A stretch of 64,000 bases of DNA from assembly GCA_902806565.1 (NCBI GenBank), contig CADCXA010000009.1, positions 620,001 through 684,000 of the forward strand, given 5' to 3'. The number at the start of each line of letters is the position of its first letter. Within the stretch, counting starts at the first letter, position 1. Source of the DNA: Hypoxylon rubiginosum. Taxonomy: Eukaryota > Ascomycota > Sordariomycetes > Xylariales > Hypoxylaceae. Below, one piece after another: positions 12,501 to 23,637 of the stretch. A program made the translations under genes and the position numbers. The notes under the pieces were generated by a model, which worked only from the letters and a program-made list of their open reading frames with translations, did no database searches and was not told where the DNA came from.

Positions 12501-15382
12501 ATGCCTGGCAGGCAAGCACACGGACGGCCCGTCGACGGCGCACCGCGTGCCAACGGAAAGACTAAGAAAAGGTCCAAGTCGAGATTGGCCAAGAAGGCAC
12601 TAGATGCCTTCGCCATCGCTTCGGAAGAGTACGGCGACCGCCAGAAGCGCACCCAGCGAAATCGTGAGCTAGACATTCCTAAAGAAGGTGGAGGCGGCGG
12701 CGGCAGCAAACACGCCAGAGACGACGAGGACGATGACGAGGACGATGAGGATGAAGACGAGGGCCCGCCGAGGAAGATGCGTCGGGGTGCTGACCGCGAC
12801 GAAGACGTCGAGTACGGAAGCGACAGCAGCGGGAATGAATGGCGGATTGGTGTCGATGAGGACGACGACTCCGAGATAGACAGTGATGATGCTTTTGGGG
12901 AGAGCGACCAAGAGAGGTTCGAGGATTACACTTTCGGTGGGAGCAAAAAGAAGCAAAACAAAAAGGCATGTATTCGGAGGCACTTAAAGGACAATCCCTA
13001 TACTCGGCACTTAGCTGTGGCTAATACGATTTACAGGATGATGACGACGGCGACGATGACAGCGACGATGACATAGGCGATGCCGACGGTGCTTCTCTCG
13101 GCTCGGATGCTATCGACCTTGCCGACGCTTTAGATATGTCCATGTCCGACGACGATGGGGAACCTGACCAACAAGGCTCCAATTCTGACGAGGATGGGTC
13201 CGATGCCGAAGAGAGCGCTTCTAGCAACGAGTCCTCCGACGTCGAAGATGATGAAGATGATGATGATGCTTCGGAGTCCGGCATCAATGCATGGATTTCC
13301 AAATTCTCCGGGGTAAAAGACACGAACGAGGAGGAAGTCACGTCGACGACTACAAAACCTAAGATTGGGTTGAAGGATCTAGGCTTATTGGGAATCAAAG
13401 ACCCTCAGATCAAGAAGTCTCTTAAGCTTATGACGAAAGAAGATAAATCTAGTAAACCACAGAAGCTTGAGGTGCCACTCGCGAGACGCCAGCAAGCAAA
13501 GCTAGATCGCAGCGCCGCCTATGAGAAGACGAACGAGTCACTTGACCGATGGACCGAGGTTGTGAAGCAAAACAGGAGAGCTGATCATTTGGTTTTCCCA
13601 CTACCGCAGACGGAAACCGGTCTTGCCAGACACGATAACAGCGAAATCCAACCCTTGAATCATCAAGCACCAGGAACCGAGCTGGAACAGACCATTTTAG
13701 CAATCATGGAAGAAAGTGGACTGGGGCCAAGTGCTAAAAAGGAGGCCAAAGACGTGGAAAACGTAGAGTCTGAAAATGCTCTGGGCCTCTCACAAAACAA
13801 CCTCAAGAGCAAGTGGCAGGAGAAGCGCCAGGAGAGAGAGCTCAAGTCTCGGGAGGATGCAAGGGCAAAGCGCATCAAGAAGATCAAGAGCAAGGCTTAT
13901 CACCGCGTACATCGGAAGCAAAGAGAAAGAGACGAAATAAAGGAACGCGAAGCTATGACAGCAGCTGGAGAGATCGACTCGGAAGAGGAACGCGACGCCC
14001 AGGACCGTCAGCGAGCTATGGAGAGAATGGGTTCGCGACATAAGGAAAGCAAGTGGGCCAAAATGAAGAATAAAGATGGCCGCGCAGCATGGGATGACGA
14101 TGTCAGAGTTGGTATAGCAGATATGGCCCGACGAGACGAAGAACTGCGCCGCCGTATCGAAGGAAAATCATCAGGGGCGAATCACGACTCGGATGAAGAC
14201 TCCGACTATTCGGGAGGCTCAGATGATGTCGACGAACGAAAGAGACTTCTTCAACAACTTAAAGATGTTTCCGCGGATGACGAGACGGAGCCAAAGTCAA
14301 AGTTGATGAATATGCAATTCATGCTAAGAGCCGAAGCAACCAAGAAGAAAGCCAACGACGACCTAGTAAACCAGATACGGCGAGATCTAGCGTCGGACGA
14401 TGAAGGTGACATGGAATCTGATGACGGAGCTGAAGATATTGGTCGACGAAAATTTGGTCAGCCAACACAAAATAAACCAGCGAAATCTAACGATGGATGG
14501 ATCACGGTTGGCAAGGACGGCAAGCCGGAGTCAGAAGTTCAGGAAGCTAATATAACGAGGACTACAACTAAACGGAATAATCGGTTGAAAGGTCTTAACG
14601 CCGGACCGGAGCAACTCCACGATACAAGCGTAGACTCATTAGCAGGTGCTTGGAGTCAGCCCTCAGTAGCCGGTCCTCTTAGAAAACAGAAAGGCAAAAA
14701 GACAAGTTCCAGCACAGAAGTGCTAGAGCTTGGCGCCGACTCGGTCGCTGTGGCTCCCGCAGCTGCTCCGGCAAAGAAGTCAAAGCCGAGCAGGAAACAA
14801 GCAGCTATCAACATGGACGACTCCTCGGACGGCGAGGAAAGCCACCTTCCCGTCCAATTCCGCGAGCAAGACCTCATCGAGAAAGCCTTCGGCGGCCTAG
14901 ACGTCGTGGCCGAGTTCGAGCAGGAGAAGGCGGCGGCCGAGGAAGAGGACGGCGACAAGGTCGTCGACAACACGCTGCCCGGCTGGGGCAGCTGGGTCGG
15001 CGACGGGGTCAGCAACCGCGAGAAGAAGATGCACCAGGGGCGCTTCCTCACGAAGAAGGAAGGCGTCAACAAGAAGGACCGCAAGGACGCGAAGCTGCGG
15101 GGCGTGATTATCAACGAGAAGCGCATCAAGAAGGTATGTTTAGAATTGCTTGCTTGCTCCCAGTTTGCTAGGGAGGGGATCGGAACTAACGAGACGCAGA
15201 ACGACAAGTACATGGCCTCGCAGCTGCCGCACCCTTACGAGTCGAGGCTCCAGTACGAGCGCGCGCTGCGGCTGCCCGTGGGGCCCGAGTGGATGACCAA
15301 GGAGACGTTCCAGGACGCGACGAAGCCGCGGGTCTTGATGAAGCAAGGGATCATTGCGCCTATCGCGAAGCCTACGCGTTGA
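12501..15382 (+). CDS. UTP14: U3 small nucleolar RNA-associated protein 14 (SSU processome)
   Basis: Exons 12501-12965, 13037-15133 and 15200-15382 all join in phase 0, giving 914 residues (yeast Utp14 has about 900). The N-terminus is basic (GKTKKRSKSRLAKKALDAFA), then come long acidic blocks. The middle contains the conserved KSKAYHRVHRKQRER and MGSRHKESKWAKM segments. The C-terminus has LPGWGSWVGDG, INEKRIKKNDKYMASQLPHP and GPEWMTKETFQDATKPRV, all diagnostic. Utp14 acts in the nucleolar SSU processome and in yeast binds and activates the Dhr1 helicase that removes U3 snoRNA. Intron 1 must start with GC (AAG|GCATGT) to keep frame. Intron 2 (66 nt) has no in-frame stop. Base composition turns GC-rich after about 14870. 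Confidence 0.94.
12966..13036 (+). other. GC-AG intron of UTP14
   Basis: The exon ends in AAG and the next bases are GCATGT. The acceptor is TTTACAG, with a nearby GCTAATAC branch-like sequence. The only nearby GT (12970-12971) would break the frame into exon 2, whereas the GC site joins phase 0 to phase 0. Confidence 0.75.
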
Positions 15383-15818
15383 GCGTGAGTGTGGTGGCTG
15401 GCTGCGTTTTAATATACCCTCGAGGCTAGGGGTCGGGGTGCCACCTAGAGTTCTTGGAATGGGGGAACTTGGTCCTCGTTGACGAGTGGCTATATTTATG
15501 CACATAACTTTATAGTAGTGAACCTGTTCTATCGAAATAGCACATGCCGGGGAAATGGCAGGCAGGTAGACTATCAACGGTGAAGATGTTTAGAAAAAAA
15601 AGTCTCGAGTAGCCTTGCTTGCATCTTAGGTTGGCGAAGAGATAGTCATAATTATATATTTCCACTTTGCATGGAGAATATTCAACAAACTCTACTTGCA
15701 GACCTTGCCATTATTAAATCTGATTTTTTTCATCTCCATCCATATCCATATTCAACAAGGGGGGTATATCGATAACTAGCTATCCATCCATCCATCCTAT
15801 CCCATCCAATCTCATTCC
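15383..15818. other. intergenic region between convergent UTP14 and GPATCH1
   Basis: It is T-rich and AT-rich, consistent with two 3' untranslated regions. A TATATCGATAAC sequence at 15765-15776 resembles the promoter palindrome but lies between stop codons. No gene was seen. Confidence 0.6.
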
Positions 15819-18158
15819 TCAGTCCTCCTCGTCGCTGCTATCCCCGAATATAGCCCGCAGCACGTCCTCCTGCGCCCGCTTGCCCTCTAACGCCTCGTTC
15901 ACCTCCGCGTTCACGGCCGCCTCTGCCCTCGGTGGTGGCGGGGCTTCTAGCGTCCTCTGCGCCAACGGACCCGCGTTATCTCCTATACCTAGAGTTGGCG
16001 TTGGGGTAGCAGCACCACCGCTCTGCGTCTGCGCCTGTCTCAGCAGCTCGTCCAGCGTCATGGCGCCCTCAGCAAAGCCCGCAGGACCCGCAGCTGGAGC
16101 CGTAGTAGCAGCAGTAGTAGTAGTAATAGTAGTCGTGAACAGATTACTGCTGCTGCCGCTGCTGCTGCCGCTGCTGCTACCACCCTTCTTCGCTTCCCCT
16201 TGGCCGTCCGGGTGGTCAGGCTGCACGTGCGCGGGCGGCCTGACGTTAAAGCGCTTGCACAGGAGCCGCGTCGGGTAGAAATCAGCAACGGTTCGCGTCA
16301 TGGAGCCGTACATGCCCGCGCGCGCCGCCTCCTCGGCGGGGTCCGGCGGTTTCTGCGCCGGCCTCGATAGCAGCAGTTGCTCACTATTGTTTCCGTTGTC
16401 CGAAGGCGACGACCCGCCGACGAACTTCGAAGACGAGGACGTGGTGAACCGCGACGCCATGGCGCCCGTCATGGGCTTGAAGATGCGCGCGCACCCGTGG
16501 AACTCGTGCAGCTCGCGCAGGTAGTCCTCCGTGCTGACCCCCGGCGGTTTGGGCGGCGGCTTCGCGCCGGCGAACCCGGCCGCGTACTCGAGGTAGGCCC
16601 GGTACCGACCCCGCTTCGCCTCGTCGTCGGCGTAGAGCCCAGCACCACCAGCACCACCACTGGTACCGCGCGCGATCGCGGCCACGGCCGTCGCCTTGTC
16701 GAGCTCGGGGATCCGGCGCAGCAGCTCCTGGTGCCGCTCCGCGTCCGTCAGAGCGTAGGCCGCGGGGACTTCGCCGAGCGCGGGTGGCAGGTTGACCTTC
16801 CCGGTGGCGGCGGCGAGGCGGTCGCGCGCCGACGACGACAGGAAGTCGAAGACGGACTTGCCCGGCAGCTGGGCCTCGCCCAGCAGCGCCGCGCGCGACC
16901 CCGGGTCCAGTTTGGACGCCTTGGCGGCGTCGGCTGTGGATAAATAATTGGACGACGCTTTGGTCTTTTCTTCTTCCGCTTTCTGCTTTAGTTTGCTGGG
17001 CTTCCAGTCTGGCGGGACCTTGGGCGGTGGGTATTTGTTGACTTCGGAGTTAATAGTAGATGACAGGTCGTCCGTCTCGACGCCGAAGATGAAGCCGTCG
17101 AGCGGCAGCCGGCCGTCGTGGCATTTCCGCAGGTTATATTTGCCCGCCTGCGCGAGCGCGCTCTTCCGTGATATGAAGACGGGTGCTGAGCGCAGAGCTG
17201 GGTTGACTGATGTCGTAGTATTAGCCTTCTTTTTCTTCTTGTCACCCCCTATAACCCGGTTATAAGATATTCGCGGCCCGATCTCGTAGGGGTCTTCGTC
17301 GTCGGAGCCCGTGTCGTTTAAAATGCCTATGCCGATTCCGCCCTTCGCGAATTTGCTCGGTTTCTTCTTTGTTGCGTTCGGACGTATTAGAGGGCCGTCC
17401 CGTATTTCCTCCTCAGAGGAATTATCGCCGCCATCCACTGGTGCACTAGATCTCAGGGGCGCCAATCGTGACTCCCCCTCGTAGCCTAATCCCTTGCGAT
17501 CCAGCTTTCTGACAAATGATATCATTGGCACATTGTCGGGCGCGAAGAGATGCGTTTCGCCTGCTCCCTGTTTGTGACCAACATCGAGTCGAGCTTTCCG
17601 CCGGATTTTGGGACCAATTCCTTGACCGTCCTTCCAGCCCATTTTTCTTAGTAGCTTTACACCCATCGTCTCCCCCTGGACCCGGAAGAGGTCTGCCAGG
17701 CTGCCGCTACGTCGCGTGAACCCATCTTCATCCGCAGCTCCCAGTCCGGCGAAACCCTGTGTAGTCTGTAGCTTTTGCGATTCGGCGGCATCAGCCAGAT
17801 CCTCCTCATCCATAAAGTCTTCGAGGCGTTGTTGTTGCGGCTTGTTCTGAGCGGTGGTGGTGGTAGCGGCGTCATCTTTGCGGCGGTTCGAGCGCGACGA
17901 GACAAAGGTCGCAGGCGTCCACCCTTCCTTGGAGCCGACGGTGTTGAAGTAGCCGGCACTCCATCCTCCAGTGAAGGCTCCGTGCAGGCGCTTGCGCCCC
18001 CGCTCGTCCCGCACCTCCTGCTTCCATACGGGCACGTAGGAGCCGTCGTCGCGGACCTCGGGGTCGAGGGGTGGTAGGGGCGTGCCGAAGGCCACGTACG
18101 GGGACTGCTGGGCTCGGAGGTCGGCTTCGAAGGCGGCGCGCGGTCGCTTGTGTGACAT
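15819..18158 (-). CDS. GPATCH1: G-patch domain protein, GPATCH1 family
   Basis: A single exon encodes 779 residues from the first ATG at 18158 (MSHKRPRAAFEADLR); the frame is open for nine more codons upstream but only with a TTG. The family signature HGAFTGGWSAGYFNTVGSKE is near residue 65, followed by GWTPATFVSSR. The G-patch (GVKLLRKMGWKDGQGIGP) is near residues 165-185, with conserved glycines. The rest is low complexity, with poly-Ser and Thr tracts towards the C-terminus and an acidic end. GPATCH1 proteins associate with the spliceosome, and G-patches generally activate DEAH helicases; the partner here is unknown. A 16-bp palindrome lies about 157 bp upstream of the start. The gene is convergent with UTP14. 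Confidence 0.92.
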   Translation of the reverse strand: MSHKRPRAAFEADLRAQQSPYVAFGTPLPPLDPEVRDDGSYVPVWKQEVRDERGRKRLHGAFTGGWSAGYFNTVGSKEGWTPATFVSSRSNRRKDDAATTTTAQNKPQQQRLEDFMDEEDLADAAESQKLQTTQGFAGLGAADEDGFTRRSGSLADLFRVQGETMGVKLLRKMGWKDGQGIGPKIRRKARLDVGHKQGAGETHLFAPDNVPMISFVRKLDRKGLGYEGESRLAPLRSSAPVDGGDNSSEEEIRDGPLIRPNATKKKPSKFAKGGIGIGILNDTGSDDEDPYEIGPRISYNRVIGGDKKKKKANTTTSVNPALRSAPVFISRKSALAQAGKYNLRKCHDGRLPLDGFIFGVETDDLSSTINSEVNKYPPPKVPPDWKPSKLKQKAEEEKTKASSNYLSTADAAKASKLDPGSRAALLGEAQLPGKSVFDFLSSSARDRLAAATGKVNLPPALGEVPAAYALTDAERHQELLRRIPELDKATAVAAIARGTSGGAGGAGLYADDEAKRGRYRAYLEYAAGFAGAKPPPKPPGVSTEDYLRELHEFHGCARIFKPMTGAMASRFTTSSSSKFVGGSSPSDNGNNSEQLLLSRPAQKPPDPAEEAARAGMYGSMTRTVADFYPTRLLCKRFNVRPPAHVQPDHPDGQGEAKKGGSSSGSSSGSSSNLFTTTITTTTAATTAPAAGPAGFAEGAMTLDELLRQAQTQSGGAATPTPTLGIGDNAGPLAQRTLEAPPPPRAEAAVNAEVNEALEGKRAQEDVLRAIFGDSSDEED

Positions 18159-19268
18159 GGGGCGGGCTCTTTTCCTGAATTTCAAGAGATTGGGAGTTAG
18201 GCGTGTCTCCCGCAGTTCCTGTCGTTTGTCGAATCAAGGAATTGCAGATATGTAGATAAAAAAAAGTTTGGTATGAGGGCGAGAGCTGGTTGAGGTATCT
18301 AGACGGATTGGTGGTTCTTATCGATAAGAATTTAGAAATGTCTACATGTATGTACCCAAGTACCTTTTCAAATAAAATAAATGTGATTACTAATCGGGCT
18401 CCCTTTCAGGGGCCACACCACACAGACACATCCTTCTCCTGAGACAAGTTCATGGATGAAGGGCATTAGTACAGATCAAGCACATAGCCTTCGAAACCCA
18501 TCAGAATTACCATTGGTCAGATAATGGACATGCCCATGATAGTAAAAGCAGCCACTTGCGTCTAGGTGTCGAATCCAGATTGCAGACGATGAAGATACCG
18601 CCACAAATCCTAGACAACATACATTAGAGGATCTACTCTCTCGGTATCTCAAGCCACGATACTACCAGGTAACACATCTACTATGACGTCGCAAATTAAA
18701 AGGCGCAGAAACAACAACCCAACTACAAAGAGCTACGAAAAAAATTCACTGAAGCTATTTGTCTCCCGTTCTATCCCCATATCCGGGCTTACAAGCCAAC
18801 TCCTCGTCCAAGGGGGCTACCAGTCGAAAGGCTACAGCCCTAGTATTTACGGTATATCCTATACTTAAACTCGACGTAACAGGCTGTCTAATGTCAGTAT
18901 TTGGTCTGTTGGTCTAGAGTTAAAGAGATATCAAGCCATGGTGGGGCATGCAATGTGTGATGGATTCCTCAAACAAGGCGTCAGCCTGTTCGAGATCACA
19001 CAGTGAGATTCGTTGCACCGCATCAGGCAGGGATGCTTCCCTCTTCATACATCCCATGACCTAGAACTACCATTGTACATGACCCTTTCAGCTCCATCTA
19101 TAAGTGGCCGTGTGCATCAGCCACAGGTTGTTCATCCGAGGCCATTGCCTATATATACACAGTCCCTACCATGAATTTGTCTGAGAGAGAGGGCGACTAT
19201 CACAGTGCTCCATCTACATTCCCGTTTGGCTACTCTATTGTAACTGTAAGGGAAGCCAAAGAGGGATT
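18159..19268. other. divergent intergenic region between GPATCH1 and the cytochrome P450 gene
   Basis: Apart from the palindrome at 18315-18330, no gene, RNA or repeat was recognised. The small open frames are unsupported. Confidence 0.6.
18315..18330. promoter_or_regulatory. 16-bp perfect palindrome TTCTTATCGATAAGAA
   Basis: It reads identically on both strands, lies 157 bp upstream of the GPATCH1 ATG and contains the 10-mer found in the mL41/UTP14 promoter. The position fits a promoter-proximal binding site for a dimeric factor; this is inference. Confidence 0.5.
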
Positions 19269-21308
19269 ATGGATATGTTTAAATGCTTAAGTCTGGCGGC
19301 CTTGGAGACCTTCGCGATCCGGGTGGTGGGTGGTTGTGCCCATAACGACAACTTAACTCGTGTACAGACTGGATGTATTCTCTTTGCTATCCAATATTTG
19401 CTGCTGAAGTACTACCGGGTATTCTTATACCACAAGTACTTCTCGCCCCTCCGTCATATACCAGGTCCAACAGTGAGTTGATCACAACTTGCAAGATATA
19501 CCACCTTATAGGCTCGCCATCAAACTTCGCCCCATTGCAGAGACTAACTCATCGTTTCAGGATAACCACTTCTTCTTCGGCCAGTCTATCAAGAAATTCA
19601 AGGCTGATACACCCATAAGCCTATACGTCAAGTGGATGAGAGACCATCCCAAGGCGCATCTGATTAGATATCTTTCCCTTGCAAACACGGAGGTGCTAGT
19701 GCCCACAAGTGTAGACGCCGTAAAGGAAATACTGCAGACGCAATGCTACTCCTCTCATAAGTCTTCTGGCGTACGTACCATGATAACCTTCCTCTTCCCC
19801 TTCTCTTTCGGTCAAATCTAGACATCAATACTTATTAAGGGGTTCCTTTAAACAAAATTTCCCCCCTCTCTCTCACCAGATAAACATGACCATTTTAAGA
19901 ACCTTGTCTCGAGATTGCCGTTACTGATTCTATATCTTGCAGTGGAGGCGGATGGTTAAGGAGATGGCTGGTGACGGCGTGATTACCATGGAGTTCGACA
20001 GGCATCGAAACCACAGGAAGATGCTCAACGGCTCCTTCTCCCTTGCCAATATACGCAAGCTAGAGCCTCTTTTGAAGTCCAAAGCTGCTGAAGTTACCCA
20101 ATTATTCGACCGGGCTATTGCGGCCAATGAAGACGGAAGAACTGGGGTCATTGATTGCACCGACTGCTCCACTAAGACCACGCTGGATATAATGGGCATG
20201 GCTGTACTTGGAATCGATTTGGGCAATCTAAGGGAGACTACATTCAACGGCCAAAACAAAATTGATGACGTTAACGCTGAGTTCGGCTTCCATAAAGCCT
20301 ATGGAATCGTGTTTGCGCCAGAGACTCTGAGCAAGACTCTTATGTTCGTCAATGGCTTCGTACCGATACGGTGGCTTCCTATACAGGCGAACCGCGACTT
20401 TCTTTTTGCTACCTCGTGGCTCGACAATTACATAACCGAGCTTCTGCGTAGAAGACGAGCAGAGACCAAGACCGCAATGGATTCGGGCAAATATGAGAGT
20501 AGCGATTCGCACGATTTGCTAACATTTCTCATCGAAGAGAGCATGCCCGGGGCCCCGGCAGAAGGCATTAAAGAGTCGGAGATTGTGGGTCACGTAAGTT
20601 GTCAGGGAACTCATGACTTCTTCGTCCGAGTGATTGTATCATCACACTGACAGAAAACCCCCCCAGCTCCTCCAATTCATGGTCGCTGGGCATGAAACGT
20701 CTGCCATCGCGCTATCATGGTGTCTATATATCATGGCAGAGAAACTTGACATCCAGGCCAGGCTTCGAGAGGAGCTCGCAGCACTGGGTGACAATATCGT
20801 GTACAGCGAACTCGAAAAGCTCACTTATCTTGACAATTTCGTTAAAGAATCGATTCGTGTTTATCCGCCAGGTTAGTGACCCCTATGTTCCTGTGACGAG
20901 ATGGTGCCTGTTTACCAAGTCGCAGCAAGTGGTACGTTCCATCAAGCAGCAGTCGACATGTCTATCGATGGGATCAGTATCCCCAAGGGCACGGCCATCG
21001 ATCTCATAGCTGCGGTGCTGCAGCTCAACCCGACAATATGGGGAGACGATGCCGACGAGGTAGATCCGACGCGGTGGGACCGTCTATCCGGCGACCAGCT
21101 CTCCCCGTACGCCTTCGTGGCATTCTTGCAAGGGCCGCGGATCTGCATCGGGAAGACGCTGGCTTTCATGGAGATGAAGATTATCCTGGCCGAGATCGTG
21201 CGGAATTTTAGGATCTTGCGGGTGGAGAGGCCGTTCACGGTTCAAAATCCCGGATTCACCTTACGGCCGGATGGGCTTGAGGTCCGGTTCGAGAGGATCG
21301 CTACTTGA
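19269..21308 (+). CDS. cytochrome P450 monooxygenase, membrane-anchored
   Basis: Five exons (19269-19472, 19561-19770, 19943-20593, 20667-20871, 20926-21308) give 550 residues, a normal microsomal P450 length. There is a hydrophobic N-terminal anchor (TGCILFAIQYLLL) and a proline hinge (HIPGPT). The I-helix AGHETS is near residue 362, the K-helix KESIR (ExxR) near 417, and a PTRW variant of PERF follows. The heme loop FLQGPRICIG has its cysteine ligand near residue 497. All core motifs are intact. The last intron is only 54 nt, but it is supported because it restores YPPASGTFHQAAVDMSIDG. The substrate is unknown, and no biosynthetic backbone gene lies nearby. Confidence 0.9.
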
Positions 21309-23637
21309 GTCTTGCCTTTTATCCCCCCGAAACAAACTCGATGTTCCTTACATGTCATCCGGGTCAGAGTCGATTTCCTTTCCTCGTGTGCTACACTCGT
21401 TCAAGCTTTTCAACTTATGTGCTAGGAGGTAGTCAGCATGTCGCAGAGCTAATGAATAATTTGACCCTATTTGTAAGTGAGGTCCATATACACTCCATGC
21501 TAGCAGGGACTCGAGACAGGTATATAACAACCTCAACAACTTAATGTTGCCCCTGACCACCACCACTACCACCATACAGATCCCGTTAGCCAGGAGAATA
21601 CAAAACCTAGAAGGGTCAGGATATGCCGATCTTAGAGGCTGCGGCTATCGGCAGGGACAGTAGTGATTAGGTTGCGAGGGACTAGGATGCGTATAGCACG
21701 AAGCTACCCAGGTACATACGTACGCAGATTGCTCGGTTCGTGTAAGGGAGTATTTACCTACCTAAGGCATGTATACCGAAGTGATAATCATATACCTTCT
21801 ATGTAATAGATATATAAAACGGGGGATTTATTGTGTAAAGGCTGATAGGTATCGAACATATTGTCTGGTGGTACGCCTCGAGGTCGTTGAACAGAGCGAT
21901 ACTATTTTCCCCATGATTGCTCCATTAGGATCTGTCTCGCTTCATGGTCCAATCAACCTGTTGTACTGTCTCCTTATTCAATAGGTCGACAGAAACGGGA
22001 TAGTCGCGGAAGCTCAGCCTATCATGGGCCCTGTGCGACCGAAGAAGCAAAGAGAGAGAGAAAAGCTCATGCATACCCGGTATTTTCCTGATCTGCTAAG
22101 CTTCGATTCTGCAATACAACCTTGATCCGTAGGCCAGTTCTGAGCCAGTGGGTGGGAGCCAACTTCTTGTCGTCATACCCCTCTTGGTGTTCCTTCTACA
22201 CGTACTATGGTTGTTCGTGTGAGATGGTGTATGGGGGGCAGAGGGGGATCAACACTTGAGACGTCGTGGTTAGGTGACGTTGATTGTTATTCGATCTTCT
22301 TCTTACTTGTATTGTAACATGCCGTCCATACTAATTTATTATCTAACAACTTTTTTTTGTTAAAGACATACCTATTTTCCAAGTTGCTGAATAAGAAATT
22401 GATTTTTTTAAGAACTTTTGACTGTGAAGTGTGTTAAGTCTCAGGGGCTTTTTGTATGCAGATTTCGTCATTGGATTCGAGCCCGAACACATCACCCATT
22501 AACTCATCCATTCACCATCGCTTATCACCCGTCACCCGTTAGTTAGCATCCACCAAGTTCCCACCAACCTCCCACCAACCAGGCTAACTGGGCTACTTGT
22601 ATATCGTCGTGCCCATAAGCTGCCCCCCCTTCGACACTAAAAAAGACGTGGACATAGTTAAGTAGTTAAGATATTTTCTCGTTTTTAATAATTAGAGAAT
22701 ATTTATTAATGAAAGTCCAATTATTTTTATTGTAGTTATCTAACGGGTTGCCGAGTTGTGGTACTCGGTCCCATCTACCTCCCAACCTCCTTTATACATA
22801 TGTACCTCTTTCGGATTGAATATAGGTACCGATTCAGGTCTTGACACAGCATTGTTTTTACCACGCGGGCTTTGTCCTGCGGGGCGAAATGTAATTGTGG
22901 CCATCCTTTACTGTTTCTTGCCACTAATATACTGTAAGGTCTTATACCTACCTCTCCTAGTAGCTCCTTTTGCTTGTTAAATGGTCGCCGGGACTAAATT
23001 CCCCGGTGCAGTTTGCCCATTGGTTACGCCGGTTGCTAGGTACCGACAGGTTTTATTACAGCAGTACTATGAGGTCTCTGCAGGCCTGCCACACGCTAGC
23101 GCACACACCCCTATCCAATTGGCGTCAACTCTTTTAAAGGGGTAGGGGGTAAGGGGTACCTAAGAGGGGGGTAAAAGGGAAGAAGAAAAGTGACGAGGCT
23201 CCCGCCTTTTGGGCCAGTCGCCGGTCGACGTTGACCTCATTTTACTTCACAAAAGTACATACGTGTGTGTACATACGCGGGTGTGTGTTAGTGGTAGTAA
23301 CGATAAGTACCACGCCCGCCTACGGTTGGCCTTGTAAATTCTGCCCAGCTCTTTTTTTGTCACTGCCCGAACGCACCCAGACAAGCCAGACACAGACAAC
23401 CAGACAGCCAGACACAGCCAGACAACCCAAGCACCGCATCTTTTTGGGAACTTGCCCAGCGGTGAGTTTCTAAACTTGTTATTAAATGTAATTTCCATCT
23501 TTTATGGATCAGAAACCGTCTGCCCTGACCTCCATGAGGCACATGTGCACTTGTCCCGACTCCCCTCAGTTCGTTTTCCCTTGTTATTCAATAAAGTAAT
23601 AATATTCGGATTGCCCCGTAAACTTGTAACTGTAGCA
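21309..23637. other. intergenic region upstream of the KIN1 kinase gene
   Basis: This 2.3-kb stretch has no supported gene. An AT-rich segment lies around 22310-22740, and purine-rich GGGG tracts lie near 23140-23180. A GTGAGT site at about 23461 could be the donor of a 5'UTR intron in the kinase transcript; no acceptor could be chosen. Confidence 0.55.

Noticed and set aside
20872..20925. Apparent disruption after the ExxR motif of the P450
   Set aside because: A 54-nt intron restores the expected YPPASGTF segment in frame.
22465..22495. Possible tRNA B box on the minus strand (CTCGAATCC)
   Set aside because: No pairing T-stem, box A or acceptor stem could be found around it.
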